A stretch of 64,000 nucleotides of DNA from Acetoanaerobium sticklandii (GTDB lineage: Bacteria > Bacillota > Clostridia > Peptostreptococcales > Filifactoraceae). Below, one piece after another: positions 32,940 to 40,027 of this stretch (the stretch's first letter is position 1; every line of letters starts with the position of its first letter). The position numbers and the translations under genes are program-made. The stretch is taken from the NCBI RefSeq assembly GCF_000196455.1, contig NC_014614.1, forward strand, positions 1,658,001 through 1,722,000, given 5' to 3'. Under the pieces are notes generated by a model, which had not been told where the DNA came from, searched no databases, and worked only from the letters and a program-made list of their open reading frames with translations.

Positions 32940-33138
32940 TAATATCTCCTTTCAGTCTTGATATAATTAAAATAAGAACTAAAATCGGTACAATATAAAT
33001 AAGAAAAAAAATAATCGGAGATAATATCCATATGGATATAAACCTCAAAAATCCAGCTATTATTATCCCTCCATTTCCAAAGTATGCCGATAAAAAGTTA
33101 GCTACTCCTATCCAATCAACCTTCTCATAGAAAAACAT
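32896..33138 (-). CDS. Small phage membrane protein, 80 aa
   Basis: Two membrane helices: about residues 23-36 (GGIIIAGFLRFISIWI) and 38-60 (LSPIIFFLIYIVPILVLILII), then a basic tail RLKGDINAKRFL. The ATG follows the upstream stop closely (TAGATG). It overlaps the XRE start by 44 bp. Early membrane proteins of phages often exclude other phages; this is inference. Confidence 0.65.
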   Translation of the reverse strand: MFFYEKVDWIGVANFLSAYFGNGGIIIAGFLRFISIWILSPIIFFLIYIVPILVLILIISRLKGDINAKRFLKFLSGSQE

Positions 33139-33318
33139 CTAATCCCCCTCTCTTTGCTTAGCTGGCATTGGTGCATCCCTCAAAATCTCCAATGCCCTTT
33201 TTTGCATTTCTCTTTCTTCTGGTCCATCATGAAAAATTTCTCTTATAATAAAATCGCATCTTCCCCATCTTACTGTTCTTTCTCTTACAGTCATTGTTTT
33301 TGTAATTGTGTTATCCAT
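33139..33318 (-). CDS. Small early phage protein, 59 aa
   Basis: ATG 33318 behind AAGGAGAGCGAA. The product is basic and helical (VRERTVRWGRCDFIIREIFHDGPEEREMQKRALEILRDA). Its TAG is followed at once by the next ATG. No family recognised. Confidence 0.65.
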   Translation of the reverse strand: MDNTITKTMTVRERTVRWGRCDFIIREIFHDGPEEREMQKRALEILRDAPMPAKQREGD

Positions 33319-33332
33319 TTCGCTCTCCTTTC

Positions 33333-33506
33333 CTAGTTGCTCTTATCAATAACAACTATGCTAAGTGGTCCTTCATATAAATATTCATTAGCACCTATCT
33401 TAATTTTGAATTCTTGATTACCTGACACTTCTAGAATGTCTACTATTCCTTTTCTAGTTGCTAGTTCCAGTACTAATTCTTTAATACTTATACTTTTCAA
33501 ATCCAT
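33333..33506 (-). CDS. BC1881-like small phage protein, 57 aa
   Basis: ATG 33506 is preceded by GAAAGGAGCATAATC. MDLKSISIKELVLELATRKGI, followed by a beta-like EFKIKIGANEYLYEGPLSIVVID, fits the pattern of the BC1881 family found in the early regions of Bacillus/Clostridium phages. Function unknown. Confidence 0.7.
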   Translation of the reverse strand: MDLKSISIKELVLELATRKGIVDILEVSGNQEFKIKIGANEYLYEGPLSIVVIDKSN

Positions 33507-33544
33507 GATTATGCTCCTTTCTTCCAAATAATGTATGTGATAAA

Positions 33545-33562
33545 CTCCTCTTAGAGAGGAGG
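33545..33562 (+). promoter_or_regulatory. Hairpin overlapping the ribosome site of the 33570 gene
   Basis: CTCCTCT-TAG-AGAGGAG is a perfect 7-bp inverted repeat whose right arm contains the AGGAGG of the plus-strand gene. It could hide the ribosome site in the RNA. Confidence 0.5.
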
Positions 33563-33569
33563 TGAAAAC

Positions 33570-33776
33570 ATGAACGCAAGAATTAAATTAAAATCAGACA
33601 TTCACTTTGACATAAATAATCTAAACAAAATAGTAAAAATAACAGATTCTGGTCCAAAAGAAATTCTAGATTTAAAAGCCTTTACTTTCTATAGTGGTTA
33701 TACTTATTCATTTCAAGGCAATGAAACTTTATTAGTATCAGGCAATGAAATACAATGTATTTTTTTTAGTAATTAA
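33570..33776 (+). CDS. Small plus-strand protein embedded in the early operon, 68 aa
   Basis: AGAGGAGGTGAAAAC directly precedes the ATG. The product is beta-like (VKITDSGPKEILDLKAFTFYSGYTYSFQGNETLLVSGNEIQCIFF). It is oriented against all early genes around it. No domain is recognised. Followed by a hairpin at 33787-33818. It may be expressed in the lysogen. Confidence 0.65.
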   Translation: MNARIKLKSDIHFDINNLNKIVKITDSGPKEILDLKAFTFYSGYTYSFQGNETLLVSGNEIQCIFFSN

Positions 33777-33786
33777 TATTGATGTA

Positions 33787-33818
33787 TACAAGAGTGCAGT
33801 TGTAGCTGTGCTCTTGTA
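33787..33818. terminator. Hairpin between convergent genes 33570 and antirepressor
   Basis: Thirteen paired positions (two G-U) with loop TTGTAG: TACAAGAGTGCAG and CTGTGCTCTTGTA. No good T-run follows on either strand, so termination strength is doubtful. Confidence 0.5.
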
Positions 33819-33853
33819 ATCCCTTATCAAATCTTTCAAGTAAATAATCTTCT

Positions 33854-34633
33854 CTATTTGTGTTTTAAATAAAGCTTGTTAACTATACCTATATAAATCT
33901 CTTTAAGCCTTTTATCTTCCGCAATAACATCTAAAGCGTTGATTTTATCAACCTTGCTTTTGCACATTCCGTTAGTAAGTGCTCTCATTCTCATGTTCTC
34001 TACTCTTTGTTTTAAATTGCATCCTGCTTTTTCCTCTAGCATCTTATAGCTTTCTCTTTGTAAGTCTGAATAATTCTTACCTGCATCTGCAATAGCTCTA
34101 ATTTTTCCTACTACATCTTTTCTCCAGTTATCAGATTCAGTTATAATAGTTTCTTTTATATCTTTGATAGTTTCATTTGCTTCCTGAGCTAATCGTTTAG
34201 TTTCATTTTGCTCAAGTTCAATTTTGGCTAATGAAGTGAATACATTTGCAAACATTCTTAGTTCTGGACTTAGCTTTTCAAAGTCTATGTGATTTGACTT
34301 GAATCTTTTTTCTGCTTCTATGAAGTACTTTCTAACTTGTCTACCTTTTTCAGTTCTTTGTATCATGCCAAGTTCTTTTGCCATATCAAGTTTCATTGCA
34401 TGATCTGTTATTTTTCTTTTGCCACCGAAGGCTGTATCGTCATTCACAAAATTATGAAAAACGGAAAAATCAACACTTTCAGCAAATCCATACTCAATCA
34501 TTCTGTCAAACCATTGAGTATATGGCTCTTTAATTTCTAAAAAGTCCCACAACTCTCTACCACTTACCAAGGTTTCTGAATTCTCATCTGAATAAATAGG
34601 CACTAATCCTTTTTCTAACAATTGGAAATTCAT
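33854..34633 (-). CDS. Phage antirepressor (AntA/AntB N-terminus, ORF6C-like C-terminus), 259 aa
   Basis: The N-terminal GLVPIYSDENSETLVSGRELWDFLEIKEPYTQWFDRMIEYGFAESVDFSVF, split here in reading, is the AntA domain. The C-terminal half (RKDVVGKIRAIADAGKNYSDLQRESYKMLEEKAG) is ORF6C-like. Antirepressors bind and disable CI-type repressors during induction. It follows the Cro-like gene in the leftward operon from the consensus promoter. Confidence 0.92.
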   Translation of the reverse strand: MNFQLLEKGLVPIYSDENSETLVSGRELWDFLEIKEPYTQWFDRMIEYGFAESVDFSVFHNFVNDDTAFGGKRKITDHAMKLDMAKELGMIQRTEKGRQVRKYFIEAEKRFKSNHIDFEKLSPELRMFANVFTSLAKIELEQNETKRLAQEANETIKDIKETIITESDNWRKDVVGKIRAIADAGKNYSDLQRESYKMLEEKAGCNLKQRVENMRMRALTNGMCKSKVDKINALDVIAEDKRLKEIYIGIVNKLYLKHK

Positions 34634-34661
34634 TTTTAAGCTCCTCTCTTATTTGTTAATT

Positions 34662-34868
34662 TTAAATTAACTTTTGTCCTAAAAAAATTTCTTCAATACT
34701 TTTCCCAAAATAATTTGCAATTGACAAAGCTTCGCTTAATTTAAAATCAATATTCCCATTAACCTTATCGTTGACTGTCTTTTCTGATACTCCTATTATT
34801 TTTGCTAAATCTTTCTGAAACATTTTATTCTCAGTCATTAATCCTTTTAGTTTTACTTGCTCAGGCAT
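34662..34868 (-). CDS. Cro-like XRE regulator, 68 aa
   Basis: Full-length small HTH: KGLMTENKMFQKDLAKIIGVSEKTVNDKVNGNIDFKLSEALSIANYFGKSIEEIFL. GAGGAGGATAGAAAT lies before the ATG. First gene behind the leftward promoter, facing the CI-like gene. Its 3' end overlaps one of the operator copies. Cro role is inferred from position and size. Confidence 0.85.
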   Translation of the reverse strand: MPEQVKLKGLMTENKMFQKDLAKIIGVSEKTVNDKVNGNIDFKLSEALSIANYFGKSIEEIFLGQKLI

Positions 34869-34913
34869 ATTTCTATCCTCCTCTAATGTTTATTTTAAAT
34901 TAACTTTGAATTT

Positions 34914-34942
34914 AGTATAGTTCATTTTAAATTAACTGTCAA
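34914..34942 (-). promoter_or_regulatory. Leftward early promoter (PR-like)
   Basis: Perfect TTGACA at 34942-34937 and TATACT at 34919-34914 with 17-bp spacer. The spacer is occupied by an operator copy, so repressor binding would block RNA polymerase. Confidence 0.88.
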
Positions 34943-35004
34943 TACTAAAACAGTAAAAATATTAATTTGAAATTAACTTTGTTACTATTTATTTTAAATT
35001 AACT

Positions 35005-35010
35005 TATAAT
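35005..35010 (+). promoter_or_regulatory. -10 element of the rightward repressor promoter
   Basis: TATAAT at 35005-35010, about 34 bp before the CI-like start; operator copy at 34990-35005 abuts it. No good -35 is seen (nearest TTGTTA is 20 bp off), as for promoters needing activation. Confidence 0.55.
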
Positions 35011-35043
35011 GATTAATATAGATATTTAAAAGGAGTTTTTTGG

Positions 35044-35424
35044 ATGAATGATACATTTGGAAAAAGATTTAAAAGTTTAAGAGTTGAAAAAGGAATAACT
35101 CAAGACGAACTTGTAAAACAATTTAATGAAAAATATTTTTATAATTTTACTAAATCTTCAATTTCTATGTATGAAAATGATAAACAGGTACCAGAAGTAG
35201 ATGTATTAAAAAAATGGGCAGAGTTTTTTCAAGTTGCTCTTGATTATCTCTTAGGTAACTCCGACATAAAAAACCCATACAAAGAAGCTCCCGAAAAAAC
35301 AGATGAAGATATTGACCTTTGGCTTTCTAAAACAGATGGATATAAAGAGCTTCCGGAAGAAGATAGAGAATTAATATCTAATCTGGCTAAAAACTTGTTA
35401 GAGAAGCATAGAAAAGAAAAATAG
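35044..35424 (+). CDS. CI-like XRE repressor, 126 aa
   Basis: HTH in the N-terminus: FGKRFKSLRVEKGITQDELVKQFNEKYFYNFTKSSISMYENDKQVP, then EVDVLKKWAEFFQVALDYLLG, typical of XRE phage repressors. The C-terminal region is short and acidic, with no LexA-type peptidase domain; cleavage would depend on the ImmA-like protease encoded next. AGGAG lies before ATG. It keeps the lytic genes silent. Confidence 0.88.
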   Translation: MNDTFGKRFKSLRVEKGITQDELVKQFNEKYFYNFTKSSISMYENDKQVPEVDVLKKWAEFFQVALDYLLGNSDIKNPYKEAPEKTDEDIDLWLSKTDGYKELPEEDRELISNLAKNLLEKHRKEK

Positions 35425-35451
35425 CTTAATGTTATTTTTTTTAAACATATA

Positions 35452-35469
35452 TTAGGTAAATTTACCTAA
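35452..35469. repeat. Perfect 18-bp palindrome between repressor and ImmA-like gene
   Basis: TTAGGTAAATTTACCTAA equals its reverse complement; a further half site AGGTAA follows at once. It overlaps the ribosome-site region of the ImmA-like gene. Candidate operator unlike the AT-rich switch sites. Confidence 0.65.
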
Positions 35470-35483
35470 AGGTAAGGTGCATT

Positions 35484-35999
35484 ATGGGACAATTAGAAAA
35501 ATTATATCAACTAATTGAAGAAGAAAATATCAAGCTAGAGATTTTAGATTCTCTTCCTGATCATATAGATGGAATGTATTTAAAATCTGAATTTAGCTAT
35601 CCAATAATTGTGATAAATAAAAAATTAGAAAATGACTCCATGAAATTTAAAATAGTTTTAGCTGAAGAACTTGGCCATCATTTTACATCCGTTGGTGACT
35701 CTAGAGTTATGTTTAACTCTTATACTAGAAGATTGCAACTGGATAAATCAGAAATAACAGCTTTAAAATGGGCCACTGAGTTTTTACTTCCTATCGACAG
35801 ACTAAAAGAAGCTTTCTTAAAAATGCATAATAGACAGATTGATAGTGTGACTCAGGAGCTTGAGGTTCCCCATGAGTTTCTACTGGCTAGACTTAAGTTT
35901 CTATCTCATAAGTTCGATTACATTGACTTAGATGACAAGAAAGCAATATTACTTACTACTTTGCCTAACATATGTACAATAGAAAAATTATCTGAATAG
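35484..35999 (+). CDS. ImmA/IrrE-family metallopeptidase, 171 aa
   Basis: The active region is IVLAEELGHHFTSVG, in which the classic HExxH reads E-E-L-G-H, a variant known in many phage copies. The C-terminal part (WATEFLLPIDRLKEAF, HEFLLARLKFL) is the usual partner region. ImmA cleaves the repressor upon DNA damage in ICEBs1-like systems. It is directly downstream of the CI-like gene. Confidence 0.87.
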   Translation: MGQLEKLYQLIEEENIKLEILDSLPDHIDGMYLKSEFSYPIIVINKKLENDSMKFKIVLAEELGHHFTSVGDSRVMFNSYTRRLQLDKSEITALKWATEFLLPIDRLKEAFLKMHNRQIDSVTQELEVPHEFLLARLKFLSHKFDYIDLDDKKAILLTTLPNICTIEKLSE

Positions 36000-36045
36000 T
36001 TTATTAATTGTTTATTTTATATAAAAATAATAGGAGGAGATTTAT

Positions 36046-37125
36046 ATGGGATTCGAAGAAAGTATTAAAAGTTTTGCTGACAGGACTAACGCAATAAAGA
36101 ATAATATTCTAACTGAGGAAGCTACTAAAACATCACTTATTATGCCTTTCTTTCAAATTCTAGGTTACGATGTCTTCAATCCTCAAGAATTTACCCCAGA
36201 ATATGTAGCAGATGTTGGTATAAAAAAGGGAGAAAAAGTTGACTATGCAATTTTGGATAATAATGGAGAACCAGTATTACTTATTGAAGCAAAATCTGTT
36301 AATGACATTTTAACTAAACATGATTCTCAACTGTTTAGATATTTTGGAACTACAAAAGCTAAATTTGCCATATTAACAAATGGAATTATATATAGATTTT
36401 ATACAGATTTAGATCAACAAAATATAATGGATGAAAATCCTTTTTTTGAGTTAAATATGCTTGATTTAAAAGATTCTCACATAGTCGAATTGAAAAAATT
36501 TCATAAAGAAAACTTTAGCGTGGAAAGGATTATGGATACAGCTTCAGAATTAAAATACCTTGGATTAATAAGAAATATATTAAAAAATGAATTTAGTAAT
36601 CCATCAGAGGATTTTGTTCGTTTTGTTTTGAATTCTGGTGTATACGAAGGAGTTAAAACTCAAAATGTGGTTGATAGATATACTCCTTTAGTAAAAAAAT
36701 CTTTAAACTCATATATAAATGAACTAGTAAATGATAGAATTCAAAGCGCCCTAAATAAAGATGAAAATCAAACAAAAATAATTAGTGAAGATTTTGAAGT
36801 AGAAAATATTCCTGAGAATATCGATGATTACGATCAAATACTTACTACAGAAGAAGAATTAGAATCTTTCTATATAGTAAAATCAATCTTAAGAAATTCT
36901 ATAGATGTACAAAGAGTCCAATTTAAAGATACTCTTTCTTATTTCGCAATATTAATCGATGGAAAAGTTACTAAATGGGTATGTAGAGTATTCTTAAAAG
37001 AAAATGTGAAATTTATCATAATTCCTGATAATGACAAGCAAAATATAAAATATCAAATTTCATCAGTGGATGATATTTATAATTTGGCTGATAATTTAAT
37101 CAATAGAGCTAGTCAACTTATATAA
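36046..37125 (+). CDS. Stand-alone type I restriction HsdR N-terminal-like nuclease (HSDR_N), 359 aa
   Basis: The N-terminal 130 residues show the HSDR_N core: TEEATKTSLIMPFFQILGYDVFNPQEF, then KVDYAILDNNGEPVLLIEAKS (D...E-x-K nuclease signature) and LTNGIIYRFYTD. The helicase part of HsdR is absent. The C-terminal half (ELESFYIVKSILRNSI to the end) is a small alpha/beta domain. Such genes are common in prophage lysogeny regions and may block other phages. Confidence 0.82.
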   Translation: MGFEESIKSFADRTNAIKNNILTEEATKTSLIMPFFQILGYDVFNPQEFTPEYVADVGIKKGEKVDYAILDNNGEPVLLIEAKSVNDILTKHDSQLFRYFGTTKAKFAILTNGIIYRFYTDLDQQNIMDENPFFELNMLDLKDSHIVELKKFHKENFSVERIMDTASELKYLGLIRNILKNEFSNPSEDFVRFVLNSGVYEGVKTQNVVDRYTPLVKKSLNSYINELVNDRIQSALNKDENQTKIISEDFEVENIPENIDDYDQILTTEEELESFYIVKSILRNSIDVQRVQFKDTLSYFAILIDGKVTKWVCRVFLKENVKFIIIPDNDKQNIKYQISSVDDIYNLADNLINRASQLI

Positions 37126-37227
37126 TAAGCAAACATAATAGAAATATCTCCAATGTCACTAAAAATTTATTTTTAGACTCAACAGCGAGTATTCATCTAT
37201 ATAAATATACTACTAGGAGGAAATCAA

Positions 37228-38052
37228 TTGATACTTTTCTTTGAAAAATTCGGTCCAGTTGAACAAGCCCTAATAGGAACTCTATTCACTTGGGGCGTTA
37301 CAGCGCTTGGCGCATCACTTGTTTTCTTTTTTAAATCAATAAATAAAACTATTCTTAATGGAATGCTTGGATTTGCTGCTGGGGTTATGATAGCAGCAAG
37401 CTTTTGGTCATTACTTTCTCCTGCAATAACTATGGCTGAAGAACTCGGACAAATAGCATTTCTTACTGCTGCAATTGGATTTTTAGGCGGAGGAGCATTT
37501 TTATATTTAGTTGATAAATTATTACCCCATCTACATATGGGATTAGAAACTTCACAAGCTGAAGGTGTTAAAACAAATTGGCAAAGAAGTGTATTGTTAG
37601 TTTTAGCAATTACCCTTCATAATATTCCAGAAGGACTTGCTGTTGGAGTTGCATTTGGAGCCGTAGCTGCAGGAACTGGCAGTTCAGCTTCACTAGCTGG
37701 AGCTATAGCTCTTGCAATTGGTATAGGTTTACAGAACTTTCCTGAAGGAGCTGCTGTTTCAATACCACTCAGAAGAGAAGGTTTTAGCAGAACAAAATCA
37801 TTCTTATATGGTCAAGCATCTGGGATAGTTGAGCCTATTGCAGGTGTAATCGGAGCCTTTGCTGTCGTGAAGATGCAGCCTATTTTGCCTTATGCGCTAG
37901 CATTTGCAGCTGGAGCTATGATTTATGTTGTTATTGAAGAACTTATTCCAGAAGCCCAACGTGAAGAAGGTGGCTCAAAAACTGATATAGCCACAATAGG
38001 TTGTATGATTGGATTTACTATCATGATGATTCTAGACGTTGCTCTTGGTTAA
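37228..38052 (+). CDS. ZIP-family divalent metal transporter (ZupT/GufA-like), 274 aa
   Basis: TTG start seven bases behind AGGAGG. Eight hydrophobic helices, with the metal motifs LHNIPEGLAVGVAFG (helix IV) and GLQNFPEGAAVSIPL (helix V), each with the His/Asn-x-Pro-Glu-Gly pattern of ZIP transporters. It imports or moves zinc or other divalent cations. A metal transporter in the lysogeny arm of a prophage is unusual. It looks like cargo. Confidence 0.9.
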   Translation: MILFFEKFGPVEQALIGTLFTWGVTALGASLVFFFKSINKTILNGMLGFAAGVMIAASFWSLLSPAITMAEELGQIAFLTAAIGFLGGGAFLYLVDKLLPHLHMGLETSQAEGVKTNWQRSVLLVLAITLHNIPEGLAVGVAFGAVAAGTGSSASLAGAIALAIGIGLQNFPEGAAVSIPLRREGFSRTKSFLYGQASGIVEPIAGVIGAFAVVKMQPILPYALAFAAGAMIYVVIEELIPEAQREEGGSKTDIATIGCMIGFTIMMILDVALG

Positions 38053-38203
38053 TCAATCATTATAATATTAATAATTTACTCTATACATTAGTATTAACAT
38101 AACAAAATTTAGCCAAATAAATTTAAAGTGACCATAAAAATTATCAAAATATCAGTTAAAATTTACTTTTCATGATAACATTCATTAAATTAGAGGTGCT
38201 ATA

Positions 38204-38593
38204 ATGATTATTAGATATATCCATAATAATTATCAATTTTGTATATCTTTAGTACTTAGCTTGATAGGAATAGGCGTATCGTGGTATATTGCAATAATTT
38301 CAAATAGTCTTCAGGACAAATTAGTAGAATATAAGTACAATGCTACGTTTATAGCAAATCTAAATTCATTAATTTCTGATATAAATATATATATAAACGA
38401 TTCAGAAGAACTTGTGAATAACATAGACATAGCAAGAAAAATATCTTCTTTTAATATTTATAAAGATGAGTTTAAATCCCAAGAATTTATTTATAAAAAA
38501 TTTACTGATTTGATTCAATACTTTGATAATATATCTAATAAAGAACTACATAAAATAAATTTAGAAGAATTTAGGACAAAATTTATAATTTAA
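38204..38593 (+). CDS. Hypothetical membrane-anchored protein, 129 aa (AT-rich cluster gene 1)
   Basis: One N-terminal membrane helix (about residues 12-34, FCISLVLSLIGIGVSWYIAIIS), then a long charged helical domain (IYINDSEELVNNIDIARKIS, FKSQEFIYKKFTDLIQYF). Very AT-rich compared with neighbours. Ribosome site AGAGG is modest. No family recognised. First of three unknown genes between the ZIP transporter and integrase. Confidence 0.65.
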   Translation: MIIRYIHNNYQFCISLVLSLIGIGVSWYIAIISNSLQDKLVEYKYNATFIANLNSLISDINIYINDSEELVNNIDIARKISSFNIYKDEFKSQEFIYKKFTDLIQYFDNISNKELHKINLEEFRTKFII

Positions 38594-38628
38594 AAGGTAT
38601 ATTAGACAAAAAGAAAGGAGAATTATAA

Positions 38629-39078
38629 ATGTTCAAACATCAAGATTTAGTTTTAAAAATGTTGTCTTCAACTAAAAATAATGATTTATTATGGAACCAA
38701 ATAGATAGTTTAGATAATATTTCTTTAATACTAAAAGAAGATGCTTTTAAATATTATTCAATAAAATACCTACATCAAGGTAATAAAATTCAAGAATGGA
38801 ACTTATATAGTGGAAATATCTATCATTTAAAAAATAAAAATTTTGACTTTTATCTTTTTAAGATTGATTTAATACTTAAATTTTTTAATTTTGAATATGA
38901 TTTATATGAGTATTATGATAAAAATTGTGTTTTTTTATATTCAATAGACAAAAATAATATGTCTAAATATTTAATTGGCACAGATAATGACGATCCTAAC
39001 ATTTCAGATTTATTTATAAACGCTTGGGAAACCTCTATAAAATCAAATCCTCCAGATTTCAGTAAACTAGAATGGTAG
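38629..39078 (+). CDS. Hypothetical soluble protein, 149 aa (AT-rich cluster gene 2)
   Basis: AAAGGAGAATTATAA precedes ATG. It is rich in Asp, Asn, Phe and Tyr (FEYDLYEYYDKNCVFLYSIDKNN). No signal, no membrane segment. The pattern of alternating helices and strands resembles small SUKH/Imm-type proteins only superficially; I do not claim that. Next gene starts 88 bp later. Confidence 0.65.
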   Translation: MFKHQDLVLKMLSSTKNNDLLWNQIDSLDNISLILKEDAFKYYSIKYLHQGNKIQEWNLYSGNIYHLKNKNFDFYLFKIDLILKFFNFEYDLYEYYDKNCVFLYSIDKNNMSKYLIGTDNDDPNISDLFINAWETSIKSNPPDFSKLEW

Positions 39079-39166
39079 GATTATATTATAAAGTTTGATT
39101 ACAAACATAATTTTATGATTTTTAAGGAAAACTAAAAAGTTCAAATTTAAAACGAGAAGGTTTATT

Positions 39167-39922
39167 ATGCCTAAAGAAATTTTAAATAATATTATATCAT
39201 TCTTATATCTTTTTGCTTTACCGATAATTTTATTATTATTATTAGAAATTCTGAAAACTATTATTTTAAAAAAAGAGTCTATAATAACTCTGTTAAAAAG
39301 ACTCTGCTCACAAAGAGAGATTTTATTTGCTATATTATTTTCTTTTATAGTGTTATTTCTTAATTTTTACTTTACAAATTGGGTTTCGAACTCTTTTGTT
39401 ATTATATTTGTCTACTTAGTATTTTACATTATATTTTCAATAGCGAAATTTGTAAAAAAATCATATATTAATTTAAAAATCAAAAAACTGTATTATATTT
39501 ATCGAGACTGTGAATATATAAATAGGATATTAAATATTCATATAAAAAATTATACTTATGAAGATACTTATAAAAATCAAGATTATATAACAAAACTATA
39601 TAAATACCCTGAGCATGTTATAATCTTCTTTTTAGAAAATCTAAAATCATATTCAAATAATAATAATTCAACTATAATGGCTCTAATTTTTTTAATGATA
39701 GGATCAATTATGGGTAATCCTATTAATGAAAATTTATCTGAATTTATAACTGATGATTTTTTAGTGAATTTACTTTTACCTATCCTTACAATAACTATAT
39801 TTAGCGCTTTCTTTTATATTTGGGTTTATTTTGTTATGTTAATTGTTGATAATGAAGAAAGCGAGATTGATAAAAAAATAAATTTATTAACGCTTCATTT
39901 AAATAATATAGATACTAGTTAG
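39167..39922 (+). CDS. Hypothetical polytopic membrane protein, 251 aa (AT-rich cluster gene 3)
   Basis: Five predicted membrane helices: about 8-30, 50-70, 75-95, 165-182 and 200-228. Between helices 3 and 4 is a basic/aromatic cytoplasmic or external loop of about 70 residues (LKIKKLYYIYRDCEYINRILN). Very AT-rich. AGAAGG upstream is a weak ribosome site. Followed by a strong terminator. Unknown function; membrane effector of a defence system is one inference. Confidence 0.65.
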   Translation: MPKEILNNIISFLYLFALPIILLLLLEILKTIILKKESIITLLKRLCSQREILFAILFSFIVLFLNFYFTNWVSNSFVIIFVYLVFYIIFSIAKFVKKSYINLKIKKLYYIYRDCEYINRILNIHIKNYTYEDTYKNQDYITKLYKYPEHVIIFFLENLKSYSNNNNSTIMALIFLMIGSIMGNPINENLSEFITDDFLVNLLLPILTITIFSAFFYIWVYFVMLIVDNEESEIDKKINLLTLHLNNIDTS

Positions 39923-39962
39923 CGCAAAACTATTGATTAATTTTTTAATATATTATTAATTT

Positions 39963-39986
39963 AAAAGCCCTAGGGCTTTTCTTTTT
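39963..39986 (+). terminator. Terminator before the integrase gene
   Basis: AAAAGCCC-TA-GGGCTTTT palindrome, then CTTTTT. It separates the lysogeny cargo genes from the integrase, so integrase needs its own promoter. Confidence 0.85.
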
Positions 39987-39996
39987 AACTTCACCC

Positions 39997-40010
39997 CGAA
40001 CATACGTTTA
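39997..40010 (+). promoter_or_regulatory. LexA (SOS) box-like site upstream of integrase
   Basis: CGAACATACGTTTA matches the Firmicutes LexA box CGAACRNRYGTTYG at 13 of 14 positions and contains the clostridial GAAC-N4-GTTT core. It lies 18 bp before the integrase ATG, in the place for the promoter -10/-35 region. Confidence 0.65.
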
Positions 40011-40027
40011 TTCGAAAGGAGAATAAA

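Larger units (their letters stand above)
34658..35010. promoter_or_regulatory. Operator array of the lysis-lysogeny switch (five 16-bp sites)
   Basis: Five near-identical copies of the word TATTTTAAATTAACTT, all in one orientation on the plus strand: 34658, 34891, 34922, 34964 and 34990. The site at 34922 fills the spacer of the leftward TTGACA/TATACT promoter; the site at 34990 abuts the rightward TATAAT. One copy lies beyond the Cro-like gene (34658). They are likely CI/Cro binding sites. Confidence 0.8.
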
